DNA from: Pseudonocardia sp. 73-21
GTDB taxonomy: Bacteria; Actinomycetota; Actinomycetes; Mycobacteriales; Pseudonocardiaceae
Length of the DNA stretch: 37,971 bases
Reading direction: 5' to 3'
Assembly (NCBI RefSeq): GCF_001899645.1
Contig: NZ_MKVV01000096.1
Location: 1 to 37,971 of the forward strand
The notes beneath the pieces are model-generated. The model was not told the DNA's origin. It did not search any database and saw only the letters and a list, made by a program, of their open reading frames with translations. A program made the position numbers and the translations under genes. Position 1 is the first letter of the stretch. Each line of letters begins with the position of its first letter. Below, one piece after another: positions 1 through 7,712 of the stretch.

Positions 1-67
1 CCCACCGATCCTCCCAGCCCCGACCGTCCCGGCCAGGACCGACACGACCGGCTTTTTCAGGAGCGTC

Positions 68-598
68 CTAGCCCCATACCGCCGTGTGTTCGACGGCCGC
101 GTTACCCGGCTGCCCAGAGGAATGGTCATGGTCGTCCGCGGCCCGATCGGGGCGTACGACGGTGACCGGGCAGGGGGCGTGCAGCACGCAGTGCAGGCTC
201 ACCGAGCCCAGCACCGCGCTCGCGAGCCCGCGGTGCCCCCGCGTCCCGACGACGAGCAGGTCGGCCTCGCGGGCGGCGTTCACCAGCACCTCGCCTGCGG
301 CCCCCGCCACCGCCGACACCGCGACGGCCGGACCGTTCGAGCCCACCTGCCGGCACACCTCGTCGACGACACGGACGGCGTGCTCGCGGACGGCGATCCG
401 GACGTCGTCGATGCCGGCCACCGGGCGGGCGGCCAGGCCGCCGAACGTGGCCGCCCAGTGCTCCGGCGGCTCGAACGCCGCGACGACCTCGACGGAGGCG
501 TCCCGCCGGGCCGCGTCCCGGAGTGCGAACCGCAACGCGGCCCGGCCTCCGTCCGAGTCGTCGAGCCCGACGACGATGCGATCGCTGCGCTGGTCCAT
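68..598 (-). CDS. Universal stress protein, single UspA domain
   Basis: This 176-residue cytoplasmic protein is one UspA domain, a family that binds ATP or other nucleotides under energy or oxygen stress. The N-terminal strand IVVGLDDSDGG is followed near the C-terminus by GTRG-x9-GS, which fits the ATP-binding motif G-2x-G-9x-G(S/T). The ATG at 598 is chosen because GGAGGT lies 6 nt upstream (605-610) and the USP fold begins at once; longer upstream reading frame has no homology. It is divergent from the Rv1733c-like gene at 841, and the shared 242-bp gap carries two DosR-box-like sites. In Mycobacterium tuberculosis several USPs are DosR targets, so hypoxia induction is the likely control (inference). 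Confidence 0.93.
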   Translation of the reverse strand: MDQRSDRIVVGLDDSDGGRAALRFALRDAARRDASVEVVAAFEPPEHWAATFGGLAARPVAGIDDVRIAVREHAVRVVDEVCRQVGSNGPAVAVSAVAGAAGEVLVNAAREADLLVVGTRGHRGLASAVLGSVSLHCVLHAPCPVTVVRPDRAADDHDHSSGQPGNAAVEHTAVWG

Positions 599-693
599 GG
601 CGTGACCTCCGGTCGGAAGGGCCACGGGTGTGGCCGTTCCCCACGGTGGCGCGGGTCCGTCGGGGTCGGCACCGGCGCAGGTCCCGCCGCGGG

Positions 694-707
694 CGGGCGA
701 AGGTCCC
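694..707 (-). promoter_or_regulatory. Candidate DosR/DevR box for the USP gene
   Basis: Read on the minus strand this is GGGACCTTCGCCCG, 96 nt upstream of the USP start. It fits the DosR half-site layout GGGNC-N4-GNCC. It differs at one position of 14 from the element at 35216-35229 before phosphoketolase. The role is inferred; at this GC content single matches can arise by chance, so the support is the repetition before functionally matching genes. Confidence 0.55.
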
Positions 708-745
708 GGCCACCGGGTCGCCAGCCCCGTCGGTCCCACGCGGTC

Positions 746-759
746 GGGACCATCGGTCC
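746..759 (+). promoter_or_regulatory. Candidate DosR/DevR box for the Rv1733c-like operon
   Basis: GGGACCATCGGTCC lies 82 nt upstream of the ATG at 841. It resembles the element at 7092-7105 (GGGTCCATCGGGCC) before the second DUF1918 gene, and both are followed by GC. Its GGGACC left half is shared with the other candidates at 694, 7014 and 35216. Confidence 0.5.
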
Positions 760-840
760 GCGCGCGGGGTGTCATCCGGTGCTGGTCGTGGCCGGCGGCC
801 GTCCGGATGCTGGCGGACGACCGGGAGGTGAGGTGCGGAC

Positions 841-1419
841 ATGGGTGTCGTGCGGGGAGGAATGCGGTCGGGTGACCGGCTGCCGCGGAGGCGCACCGAC
901 GTCGTCGAGGACGTCGTGGTGTGGCTCCTGATGGTGTGCGGGCTGATCGGGGTCCTCGTCGCCGTGCTCGTCGGCTGGGGCGTCGACGCCGGCGCGCTCG
1001 ACCGGGGCCGGCTCGAGGCCGCCACCCGTACGCGGGTCGACGCGGTGCTGCTCGTGGACGCCCCCGTCCTGATCGGGGAGGGGGCCGGAGCGACCGGACC
1101 GGTGTACGTGGCCGCCCGCTGGGTCGGACCGGACGGTGGAGCCCGCACCGGGCCCGTCCCGGCCGACCCGGGCAGCGCTGCGGGGTCGACCGTGCGTATC
1201 TGGACCGATCGCGGCGGCGCGGTCGTGCACGCCCCGGCAGGGCCGGTCGACGCGGCGTTCCTGGGTGTGGCGTGCGGGCTGGGTCTGCTCGCGGGCATCG
1301 GCGGTCTGCTGGGCCTGCTCTGGGCGGGCGGGCGACGACTGATCGACATCCGCAACGCCGACGCCTGGCAGCGGGAGTGGGAGCGGGTAGGGCCGCGGTG
1401 GAGCGGAGGCGCCGGATGA
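841..1419 (+). CDS. Rv1733c-like two-helix membrane protein
   Basis: This 192-residue protein matches the Rv1733c architecture: a basic N-terminus, a first membrane helix at about residues 22-47, an extracytoplasmic stretch of about 100 residues, a second helix at about 140-162, and a C-terminal tail of R...W..EW..VGP.W type. Rv1733c is a DosR-induced dormancy protein of M. tuberculosis with unknown biochemical function. The ATG at 841 has GGAGGTGAGG at 824-833. It opens a tight run with DUF1918 and an ABC exporter, and a DosR-like box lies 82 nt upstream. The family call rests on topology and tail signature. Confidence 0.85.
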   Translation: MGVVRGGMRSGDRLPRRRTDVVEDVVVWLLMVCGLIGVLVAVLVGWGVDAGALDRGRLEAATRTRVDAVLLVDAPVLIGEGAGATGPVYVAARWVGPDGGARTGPVPADPGSAAGSTVRIWTDRGGAVVHAPAGPVDAAFLGVACGLGLLAGIGGLLGLLWAGGRRLIDIRNADAWQREWERVGPRWSGGAG

Positions 1420-1456
1420 ACCGTCGCGGGCCCCGGACGATCGAGAAGGAGTGGCG

Positions 1457-1666
1457 ATGATCGTGCATGCACACGTGGGGGACTGGCTGATCGTCCCGCC
1501 CGAACCCGGCCGTGCGACCGGCCGGCGCGGTCGGGTCGTGGCCCTGCTGCATCCCGACGGGACCCCACCGTTCCGGGTGCGCTGGCTCGACGACGAGCAC
1601 GAGACGATCGTGGTTCCTCCTCCGGACGCGCAACTGCGGTGCCCGCGAGCGGCGCTCCCGACATGA
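1457..1666 (+). CDS. DUF1918 protein, first copy
   Basis: This 69-residue protein consists of one DUF1918 domain: GDWLIVPP, then GRRGRVVALLHPDG, then RVRWLDDEHETIVVPPPDA. The fold looks like a small all-beta barrel; the function is unknown. The ATG at 1457 follows GAGAAGGAG (1443-1451); the in-frame GTG at 1451 is less likely because it lies inside that ribosome site. Its stop overlaps the ABC ATPase start as ATGA (1663-1666), so the two are probably translationally coupled. A paralogue sits at 7164, also behind a DosR-like box. Confidence 0.88.
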   Translation: MIVHAHVGDWLIVPPEPGRATGRRGRVVALLHPDGTPPFRVRWLDDEHETIVVPPPDAQLRCPRAALPT

Positions 1667-2568
1667 CCCCGGCGATCGTCGTCTCCGGGCTGGTGAAGTC
1701 CTTCGGCCGGATCCGGGCGCTGGACGGGTTGGACCTGGAGGTCGCCACCGGTGAGGTGCACGGCTTCCTGGGGCCGAACGGTTCCGGCAAGACCACCACG
1801 CTGCGGATCCTGCTCGGGCTGCTCCGGGCCGACGCCGGCACGGTGCGTCTGCTCGACGGCGACCCGTGGCGCGACGCGGTCACCCTGCACCGGCGGCTGG
1901 CCTACGTGCCGGGCGAGGTCGCGCTGTGGCCGAACCTGACCGGCGGCGAGGTGATCGACCTGCTCGGCCGGCTGCGCGGCGGCCTGCACCCCCGGCGCCG
2001 GACCGAGCTGCTCGACCGTTTCGACCTCGACCCCACCCAGCGGTGCCGCTCCTACTCCCGGGGCAACCGGCAGAAGGTGGCACTGGTCGCAGCGCTGGCC
2101 TCGGAGGTGGATCTGCTGCTGCTCGACGAGCCCACCGCCGGCCTGGACCCGCTGATGGAGGAGGAGTTCCGGCGCTGCATCGGGCAGCATCGCCGGGCCG
2201 GGCGCACCGTGGTGCTGTCGAGCCACATCCTCTCGGAGGTGGAGGCGCTGTGCGACCGGGTCAGCATCATCTCCGCGGGGCGCACCGTCGAGTCCGGGAC
2301 GCTGGCCGGGCTGCGGCACCTCACCCGCACCGAGGTGGTCGCCGAGCTGGCCGGCGACGCGCCCGACCTCTCCGTGCTGCCCGGCGTGCACGGCGTCGAG
2401 GTCACCGGGCACCACATCCGCTGCGACGTCGACGCGGGCGCCCTCGACGGCCTGGTCCGGGCGTTGGCGGACGCCGGGATCACGAGCCTGGTCAGCCGGC
2501 CGCCGACCCTGGAGGAGCTCTTCCTCCGCCACTACGCGCGCCCCGCACCACCGGCGGCCGTCCCGTGA
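1663..2568 (+). CDS. ABC transporter ATP-binding protein (exporter type)
   Basis: This 301-residue cytoplasmic ATPase would power the permease encoded next. Walker A GPNGSGKT is at residues 37-44, a variant signature YSRGNRQKV at 131-139, Walker B LLLLDEP at 151-157, and the H-loop His at about 188. The C-terminal 90 residues form the extension usual in ABC-2 drug-export ATPases. The start overlaps the DUF1918 stop, and its own stop overlaps the permease start as GTGA. The substrate is unknown. Its position downstream of an Rv1733c-like gene and a DosR-like box suggests expression under low oxygen (inference). Confidence 0.95.
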   Translation: MTPAIVVSGLVKSFGRIRALDGLDLEVATGEVHGFLGPNGSGKTTTLRILLGLLRADAGTVRLLDGDPWRDAVTLHRRLAYVPGEVALWPNLTGGEVIDLLGRLRGGLHPRRRTELLDRFDLDPTQRCRSYSRGNRQKVALVAALASEVDLLLLDEPTAGLDPLMEEEFRRCIGQHRRAGRTVVLSSHILSEVEALCDRVSIISAGRTVESGTLAGLRHLTRTEVVAELAGDAPDLSVLPGVHGVEVTGHHIRCDVDAGALDGLVRALADAGITSLVSRPPTLEELFLRHYARPAPPAAVP

Positions 2569-4142
2569 CCGGCACCCGGACCCTGCTGGCACTGGCGTTG
2601 CGCCGGGACCGCGTCCTGCTCCCGGCGTGGATCATCGTGTTCGTGGTCGTCGCCGCGTCCTCGGCGGCGTCGGTGGTGGCGTTGTACCCGACGGGGGCCT
2701 CGGTGGCCGCGACGGCGCTGGCGGTGAACGGCACGCCGTCCCTGTTGGCGCTCTACGGCCCGATCTACGACCCGACGTCCGTGGGCGCGCTGGCGATCTG
2801 GAAGCCCGCCGGTTCCGGTGCGGCCCTGCTCGCCGTGCTGACCGGCTTCACCGTGATCCGGCACACCCGCACCGAGGAGGAGGTGGGACGGCTCGAGCTT
2901 CTCGGCTCGACGGGACTGGGGAGGGGGGTGCCGCTGGCCGTCGCGGGCCTGGTCGGTGTCGGCACGGCCCTGGTCGTCGGGGTGCTGAGCGCGGTGGCGC
3001 TGGCGGCGTCGGGCCTTCCGGTGGCCGGATCGCTGGCCTTCGGGGCCGCGTGGGCCGGGTGCGGCGTGGTGTTCGCGGGCGTCGGCGCGGTGGCCGCGCA
3101 GCTCACCCGCAGTGCCCGCACGGCGCGTGGGCTCACCGTCGCGGCACTGCTGGTGGCCTTCCTGCTCCGCGCCGCGGGCGACGCCTCCGGGCCCGCCTGG
3201 CTGACGTGGCTCTCACCGCTGGGCTGGGCCCAGCTGGTGCGCGCCTACGCGGGGGAGCGCTGGTGGCTGCTGTCCCTCCCGCTCGCCTCGGCGCTCGTGC
3301 TGGGCGTGCTCGCCGACCGCCTCGACGCCTCCCGCGACCTCGGCACGGGGATCCTCGTCGAACGCCCGGGGCCCGCCACCGGGCCGGACCTGCGCAGCCC
3401 GCTCGCCCTCGCCTGGCGGTTGCAGCGCGGTCCGTTCGCGGCGTGGACGGCCGGGTTCGTGCTGGTCGCGGCGCTGCTGGGCAGTCTCACCCCCACCGTG
3501 GCCGGGCTGCTGGACAACCCGGCGCTGCAGGACGTCATCCGGCAGCTCGGGGGCCGACAGGCGCTCACCGACGCCGTCGTCGCCACCGACCTGGGTGTGC
3601 TGGGCCTGCTCGCGGCCGGATTCGCGGTGGCGTCGGTCCTGCGGCTGCACGGCGAGGAGGAGGCCGGTCGCGCCGAGGCCGTGCTGTCCGGGCCGGTGGG
3701 CCGGATCCGCTGGGCGGGCGGGCACGTCCTGGTCGCCGCCGCAGGATCGGCGCTGCTGATGGCCGTGGCCGGGGCGGCGGTGGGCGTGGCCGACGGTGCG
3801 CGGTCCGGGCGGCCGTGGGCCGGGGTGCCCCGGTTCGTCGGGGCGGCGCTCGTGCAGGTCCCGGCGGTGTGGGTGCTCGCCGCCGTGGCCCTCGCCCTCG
3901 TCGGGTTCGCGCCACGGGCGGCGCCCGCGGTGTGGGTGCTGCTCGCCGGGGCCGTGCTGGTGGCCGAGCTCGGGCCGTTGCTGCGGCTGCGGCAGTGGGT
4001 GCTCGACCTCTCCCCGTTCACGCACGTCCCGCACCTGCCCGGCGGCGCCTTCTCGGTCGTCCCCCTGGTCTGGTTGACCGCCGTCGCCGCCGGCCTGACC
4101 GTCGCGGGTCTGGCCGCACTGCGGCGGCGTGACCTCGCCTGA
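2565..4142 (+). CDS. ABC exporter permease, polyketide-exporter type
   Basis: This 525-residue protein has about 12 predicted membrane helices in two similar halves, each ending in an EEE-rich cytoplasmic stretch (TRTEEEVGRLELLG near residue 100 and HGEEEAGRAEAVLSG near 365). That duplicated layout is typical of actinobacterial permeases annotated as exporters of polyketide antibiotics. The GTG start at 2565 forms a 4-nt overlap with the ATPase stop. It ends 6 nt from the convergent kinase gene. Nothing in the sequence shows the substrate; no biosynthetic gene cluster is adjacent. Confidence 0.9.
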   Translation: MTGTRTLLALALRRDRVLLPAWIIVFVVVAASSAASVVALYPTGASVAATALAVNGTPSLLALYGPIYDPTSVGALAIWKPAGSGAALLAVLTGFTVIRHTRTEEEVGRLELLGSTGLGRGVPLAVAGLVGVGTALVVGVLSAVALAASGLPVAGSLAFGAAWAGCGVVFAGVGAVAAQLTRSARTARGLTVAALLVAFLLRAAGDASGPAWLTWLSPLGWAQLVRAYAGERWWLLSLPLASALVLGVLADRLDASRDLGTGILVERPGPATGPDLRSPLALAWRLQRGPFAAWTAGFVLVAALLGSLTPTVAGLLDNPALQDVIRQLGGRQALTDAVVATDLGVLGLLAAGFAVASVLRLHGEEEAGRAEAVLSGPVGRIRWAGGHVLVAAAGSALLMAVAGAAVGVADGARSGRPWAGVPRFVGAALVQVPAVWVLAAVALALVGFAPRAAPAVWVLLAGAVLVAELGPLLRLRQWVLDLSPFTHVPHLPGGAFSVVPLVWLTAVAAGLTVAGLAALRRRDLA

Positions 4143-4148
4143 TCCGGG

Positions 4149-5603
4149 TCAGCGCAGGGGGCCTGCGTGCCAGGCCGCCGCGGCGGCCTCGTGCGGGTCC
4201 TGTGACCCGTCCGTCCGCACGGGCGTCGCCTCCGGCCAGGGGTCGGTGTCCGCCGCCATCGCCACCGCGACGGCGGCCGTCGCGTCGGACATGCCGCGCG
4301 GCCGGCCGGCGATCCGGGCGGCCGCGGTCGCCGCGGTCGTCACGCAGCGGAGGGCGACGAGGTCGCTGCCGGTCCGCTGCGCGAGCTCCGCGGCAGCGTC
4401 GCGGTGCTCCCGCGACGTCCACGACGCGTCCAGCACGACGGACTCGCCGCGCGCGAGCAGCACACCGGCGCGGCGCAGCAGCTCGCGGTACGTGGCCGAC
4501 CGTTGTTGCCCGGTGTAGAGGCCCTCCCCGTACGCGGCGGGCGCCGGGTGGTCGGGGTCGATGCCGGCGAGCTCCTTGCGGATCCGGTCGCTGGACAGCA
4601 GTACCGCGCCGAACCGGTCGGCGAGCGCCCCGCCGATGGTGGTCTTGCCGGTGCCGGGCAGCCCGCCCACCAGCGCGAGTCGCACCGCGCCCCGTTCCAG
4701 GTGCCGCAGTCCGAGCGTGGCGTGGTCGACCGCGTCGGCGGCGGCCGACGGGTCGCCCTGCTGGTGGCGCAGACAGGCGACCTTCGCCCGCACGACCGCC
4801 CGGTAGGCGACGTAGTGGTGGCGCAGCGCGGGTGGGGCGTGGTCGCCGGAGAACTCGGCCCAGGCGTCCAGGAAGGACTCCGCGAGGTCGGGGCGGCCCA
4901 GGCGTTCGAGGTCCATGGCGAGGAACGCCGCGTCGTCGAGGACGTCGACGTGGCGGAGGTGGTCGTCGAACTCGAGGCAGTCCAGCACACGGGGGCCGTC
5001 GTCGAGGCAGAACACGTCGGCGGCGGTGAGGTCGCCGTGCCCGTCGACGATGTGGCCCAGGTCCTGCCGGTCGCGCAGCAGCGGCTCGCGGCCGTCGAGG
5101 AAGCGGGTGGCCAGCCGGTCGAGTGCCGCGACGAGGTCCCGGTCGAGGACGGTCCCGCTGAACGGCGCCAGCTCGGCGAGGTTCGCCGACCACCGCCGGC
5201 GCAGGGCGTCGGGCCCACCGTCGGCCGAGATGGCGACGCTGCGGTCGGCCCGGGCGTGGAAGGCGGCGACCACGCGGGCGATCCCCCGCAGGTGCCGCTC
5301 GACGGGCGCGCCGGTCGTGACCAGCGTGGCGAGGCAGCGGTCGGCCGGCATCCGCCGCATGACGACGAGATGGTCGGCGACCGCGCTGCCGTCGGGTTCC
5401 AGGACGTCGCTGACACCCAGGTACACATCGGGCGCGAGCCGCCGGTTGAGATCCACCTCGCGACGGCACGCCGCGCCGCGCAGCTCCGGGGTGCCGAAGT
5501 CGAGGAAGCCGGTGCGCACCGGCTTCTTCATCTTGTAGGCGCGGTCGCCGACCAGCACGACGATCCCGACGTGGGTCTCGTGCACGGCGACCGGCGCCGT
5601 CAC
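4149..5603 (-). CDS. Rv2004c-like bifunctional kinase-fold / P-loop ATPase
   Basis: The 484-residue protein has two parts. Residues about 20-300 are an aminoglycoside-phosphotransferase-like kinase fold with a Lys-rich early motif (YKMKKP), HGDLTAADVF at 189-198 and LEFDD at 210-214. Residues 308-484 are a P-loop kinase domain with GLPGTGKT at 314-321. This order and length match Rv2004c of M. tuberculosis (498 aa), a DosR-regulon protein that there also sits beside a USP gene. The substrate is unknown. The GTG at 5603 overlaps the USP stop as GTGA, marking a coupled operon BON-USP-kinase. The kinase domain may phosphorylate a small molecule rather than an antibiotic (inference). Confidence 0.9.
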   Translation of the reverse strand: MTAPVAVHETHVGIVVLVGDRAYKMKKPVRTGFLDFGTPELRGAACRREVDLNRRLAPDVYLGVSDVLEPDGSAVADHLVVMRRMPADRCLATLVTTGAPVERHLRGIARVVAAFHARADRSVAISADGGPDALRRRWSANLAELAPFSGTVLDRDLVAALDRLATRFLDGREPLLRDRQDLGHIVDGHGDLTAADVFCLDDGPRVLDCLEFDDHLRHVDVLDDAAFLAMDLERLGRPDLAESFLDAWAEFSGDHAPPALRHHYVAYRAVVRAKVACLRHQQGDPSAAADAVDHATLGLRHLERGAVRLALVGGLPGTGKTTIGGALADRFGAVLLSSDRIRKELAGIDPDHPAPAAYGEGLYTGQQRSATYRELLRRAGVLLARGESVVLDASWTSREHRDAAAELAQRTGSDLVALRCVTTAATAAARIAGRPRGMSDATAAVAVAMAADTDPWPEATPVRTDGSQDPHEAAAAAWHAGPLR

Positions 5604-6508
5604 CACAGCTGTGAGCGGTCGTGCGGGTCGGTCGCCGACGCGGGGACGGCGACGAGCTCGTCCCCCGGCGGGGCCGTGGTGCGCGGCACGACCTCGACCG
5701 GGCAGTCGCTGTGCTTGACCAGCGCACGGCTGCAGGAGCCGAGCAGGGCGCGCACGACGGGGCCGCGGCCGCGGGTCGACACGACGACGAGCCGCGCCCC
5801 GGACGTGGCGAGCACGAGCTGCTCGGCGGGGTGTCCGGGCACGATCCGGATCTCCACCGGGACGCGGGGGTGCCGGGTGCGCCACGGGGCGATCCGGCGC
5901 TCCAGCTGCCGGCGGTCGGGGCCGTCCTCGGGGAGGAGGTGGACGTGCAGCACGACGAGGCCCGCACCGTGGCGGTGCGCGGCGGCGAAGGCGGCGGACA
6001 GCGCCGCGGCGTCGATGTCGTCGGCGGAGCCGTTGTCGTCGGCGGCGGCCACACCGACCAGCACCGGTTTCCCCGTCTCGGGGCCGTAGCGGTGCCCGCG
6101 CACGACGGCCACCGCGCAGGAGGCCCGGCCGCTGACGGCCACGGCGACGGACCCGAGCACCACCTCGTCGAGCCGGCCGCCCGCCATGCCGACGACGAGC
6201 AGCTCCGCGTCCTCGGCCGCCGCCAGCAGAGCCGCTGCGGGCTGCTGCTCGACGACCAGTTCGGTGCGTACGGCGAGGTCCGGTTCGGTGCGGTGCGCCA
6301 CGGTGAAGGCGTGGGCGAGGATCGCCTCGGCCCGGTGCCGGCCGGCCCGGCCGGGCGGCGTCGCGTAGGGCGCGGCGTGCAGGATCCGCAGCGGGCGCCC
6401 CCGCAACCGGGCCTCGACCGCCGCCCATGCGACGGCGTTGAGCGCGGTGGCGGTGCCGTCGACGCCGACCACGAGCTCCGGTCCCGCGGCGCGGGTGGTG
6501 CTGTCCAT
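5600..6508 (-). CDS. Tandem universal stress protein, two UspA domains
   Basis: This 302-residue protein carries two UspA domains, at about residues 10-150 and 160-298, as in Rv2005c-type dormancy proteins. Both ATP-binding motifs are imperfect: domain 1 has GMAG-x8-GS and domain 2 has STRG-x9-GS, with the first Gly changed to Ser. Nucleotide binding may therefore be weaker than in the single-domain USP at 68. ATG 6508 is preferred because GAGAGGAG lies 6 nt upstream. An in-frame ATG at 6529 would overlap the BON stop as ATGA and is the alternative. Middle gene of the BON-USP-kinase operon. Confidence 0.92.
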   Translation of the reverse strand: MDSTTRAAGPELVVGVDGTATALNAVAWAAVEARLRGRPLRILHAAPYATPPGRAGRHRAEAILAHAFTVAHRTEPDLAVRTELVVEQQPAAALLAAAEDAELLVVGMAGGRLDEVVLGSVAVAVSGRASCAVAVVRGHRYGPETGKPVLVGVAAADDNGSADDIDAAALSAAFAAAHRHGAGLVVLHVHLLPEDGPDRRQLERRIAPWRTRHPRVPVEIRIVPGHPAEQLVLATSGARLVVVSTRGRGPVVRALLGSCSRALVKHSDCPVEVVPRTTAPPGDELVAVPASATDPHDRSQLW

Positions 6509-6525
6509 GTCCTGCTCCTCTCGCG

Positions 6526-6978
6526 TCATCTCCGGGTCCGGATCAGGTTCTGGATGCCGACCACGCCCGGTACCCGTCGGACGGCGTACTCGACCGCGGC
6601 CCGAAGGGGCTGCTCCGCCAGCGTCCCGGTGAGGATCACCGACCGGTGGTGGACGGCCACCGCCACCGCACCCGGTGGCACGCCGTCGACGTCGCGAAGT
6701 GCGGCGGCGACCTCGCGGGCGATCCGGGTGGTCGACGGCGTCGCGCCCCGGCTGCGCACGGTCACCTCGTTGGCGACGGCCTCGACGCCGGGTGTGTGCA
6801 GCGCGGTGCGCTCGGCGAGCATCCGCTCGGGGTGGGTTGCCACCTCGCCCGAGAGCGTGACGGTGCCGTCGGTCGCGGACACCCCGAGGTGCGCGGGGTG
6901 CACGCCGACGGTGTCGCCGATCGCGTCGGCCACCGCGGCGCGGAGCTCGTCGTCGGGGCGGGCGGCTCTTCGGGTCAT
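6526..6978 (-). CDS. Double BON-domain protein
   Basis: This 150-residue protein has two BON domains, at about residues 9-76 and 83-148. Each follows the pattern L..AV...D..V....V.V.V.dG.V.LsG.V....e...A......V.GV..V.N. BON domains are thought to bind phospholipids or associate with membranes. There is no signal peptide, so a cytoplasmic or membrane-surface place is likely. The ATG at 6978 is chosen since the first BON begins at residue 9; 27 upstream residues of open frame look non-coding and overlap the candidate operator region. First gene of the operon leading to the tandem USP and the kinase. Confidence 0.87.
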   Translation of the reverse strand: MTRRAARPDDELRAAVADAIGDTVGVHPAHLGVSATDGTVTLSGEVATHPERMLAERTALHTPGVEAVANEVTVRSRGATPSTTRIAREVAAALRDVDGVPPGAVAVAVHHRSVILTGTLAEQPLRAAVEYAVRRVPGVVGIQNLIRTRR

Positions 6979-7013
6979 GGACCGAGGATCGGTCGCCGGC
7001 GCGGCGCCCGCCA

Positions 7014-7027
7014 GGGTCCGAGGTCCC
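7014..7027 (-). promoter_or_regulatory. Candidate DosR/DevR box for the BON-USP-kinase operon
   Basis: Read on the minus strand this is GGGACCTCGGACCC. It meets every fixed position of GGGNC-N4-GNCCC. It lies 36 nt upstream of the BON start at 6978. Confidence 0.5.
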
Positions 7028-7032
7028 CCCGT

Positions 7033-7052
7033 CCCGGTCCCTACGGACCGGG
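7033..7052. promoter_or_regulatory. Perfect 8-bp inverted repeat in the divergent promoter region
   Basis: CCCGGTCC and GGACCGGG are separated by CTAC, giving a 20-bp dyad between the BON operon and the second DUF1918 gene. It could be a second, more symmetric site for the same regulator as the neighbouring boxes, or a separate operator. No U-tract follows, so it is not a classic terminator. Confidence 0.45.
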
Positions 7053-7091
7053 TCCTCACCCGGCCGCCGGCGCCGTAGGTCCCGCCGGTCC

Positions 7092-7105
7092 GGGTCCATC
7101 GGGCC
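7092..7105 (+). promoter_or_regulatory. Candidate DosR/DevR box for the second DUF1918 gene
   Basis: GGGTCCATCGGGCC lies 58 nt upstream of the ATG at 7164. Together with the next two bases it matches 14 of 16 positions of the site at 746-761. Confidence 0.5.
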
Positions 7106-7163
7106 GCACGGGCGAGCCTTCCGGCGGTGACGGCGACCGTGGGTCCGGGCCACCCTGGAGGTC

Positions 7164-7427
7164 ATGGACGACGAGCAGGACGTGCCGCACGGGGAACCGC
7201 CGGTCGGTGACTGGCTGGTGGTGCCGGGGCCACCCTTCGAGCGGATGTGGAGGTGGGGCCGCATCGTCGCGGTGCTGCGCGGGCCCGGCCCGGTGCACTA
7301 CCGGGTGCGCTGGTTCGGCGACACCCACGACACCGTGGTGCTGCCCCCGCCCGAGGCCCGCATCGAGAGCGCGGCGGAGTGGCCGCAACCGGGTTCCGGC
7401 GCGTTCGGTCTGTTCCCGGCGGTCTGA
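7164..7427 (+). CDS. DUF1918 protein, second copy
   Basis: This 87-residue protein carries the same DUF1918 signature as the gene at 1457: GDWLVVPGP, GRIVAVLRGPGPVHYRVRWFGD and DTVVLPPPEARI at residues 15-67. It has a 14-residue acidic N-terminal extension and a longer tail. GGAGGTC precedes the ATG at 7164. It is transcribed alone, divergent from the BON operon. The function is unknown. Pairing with DosR-like boxes at both DUF1918 loci suggests a stress role (inference). Confidence 0.85.
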   Translation: MDDEQDVPHGEPPVGDWLVVPGPPFERMWRWGRIVAVLRGPGPVHYRVRWFGDTHDTVVLPPPEARIESAAEWPQPGSGAFGLFPAV

Positions 7428-7712
7428 CCGCCGGCCCGGGGGCCACGGGACCTCCGGCGGCTGCCGTCACCACGGCTCCGCCGACGCCGCGGCCACCGCG
7501 GGCACGGGCCGCTGACGGCCACCGCCACCGAGCCGGGTCCGATCTCTCCCGCCGACCCGGCCGCCATCCCGGGCCCGGTGGTGCGCCACCGAGAACCCAC
7601 CCCCGTGGACCAGCACGCTGCTGCGCCGCGCGCACCGCCGGGACCCCGACCGCCACGGATACGCGCCGAGCGGGACCGCCGGGCGGTGACCGGGAGGCGC
7701 GGGGCCCCGGTT

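Noticed and set aside
1..67. Possible terminator or gene end before the USP stop
   Set aside because: A short CTTTTTC run is present but no stem precedes it; nothing can be supported.
84..1883. Large overlapping open frames on both strands of the first 2 kb
   Set aside because: They are shadows of the USP, Rv1733c-like, DUF1918 and ABC genes; their translations are low-complexity Arg/Pro/Gly without motifs.
7428..7712. Possible small gene or DosR box in the gap between DUF1918 and amiS
   Set aside because: GGGACCCCGACCGC lacks the right half-site, and no frame has both a ribosome site and protein-like composition.
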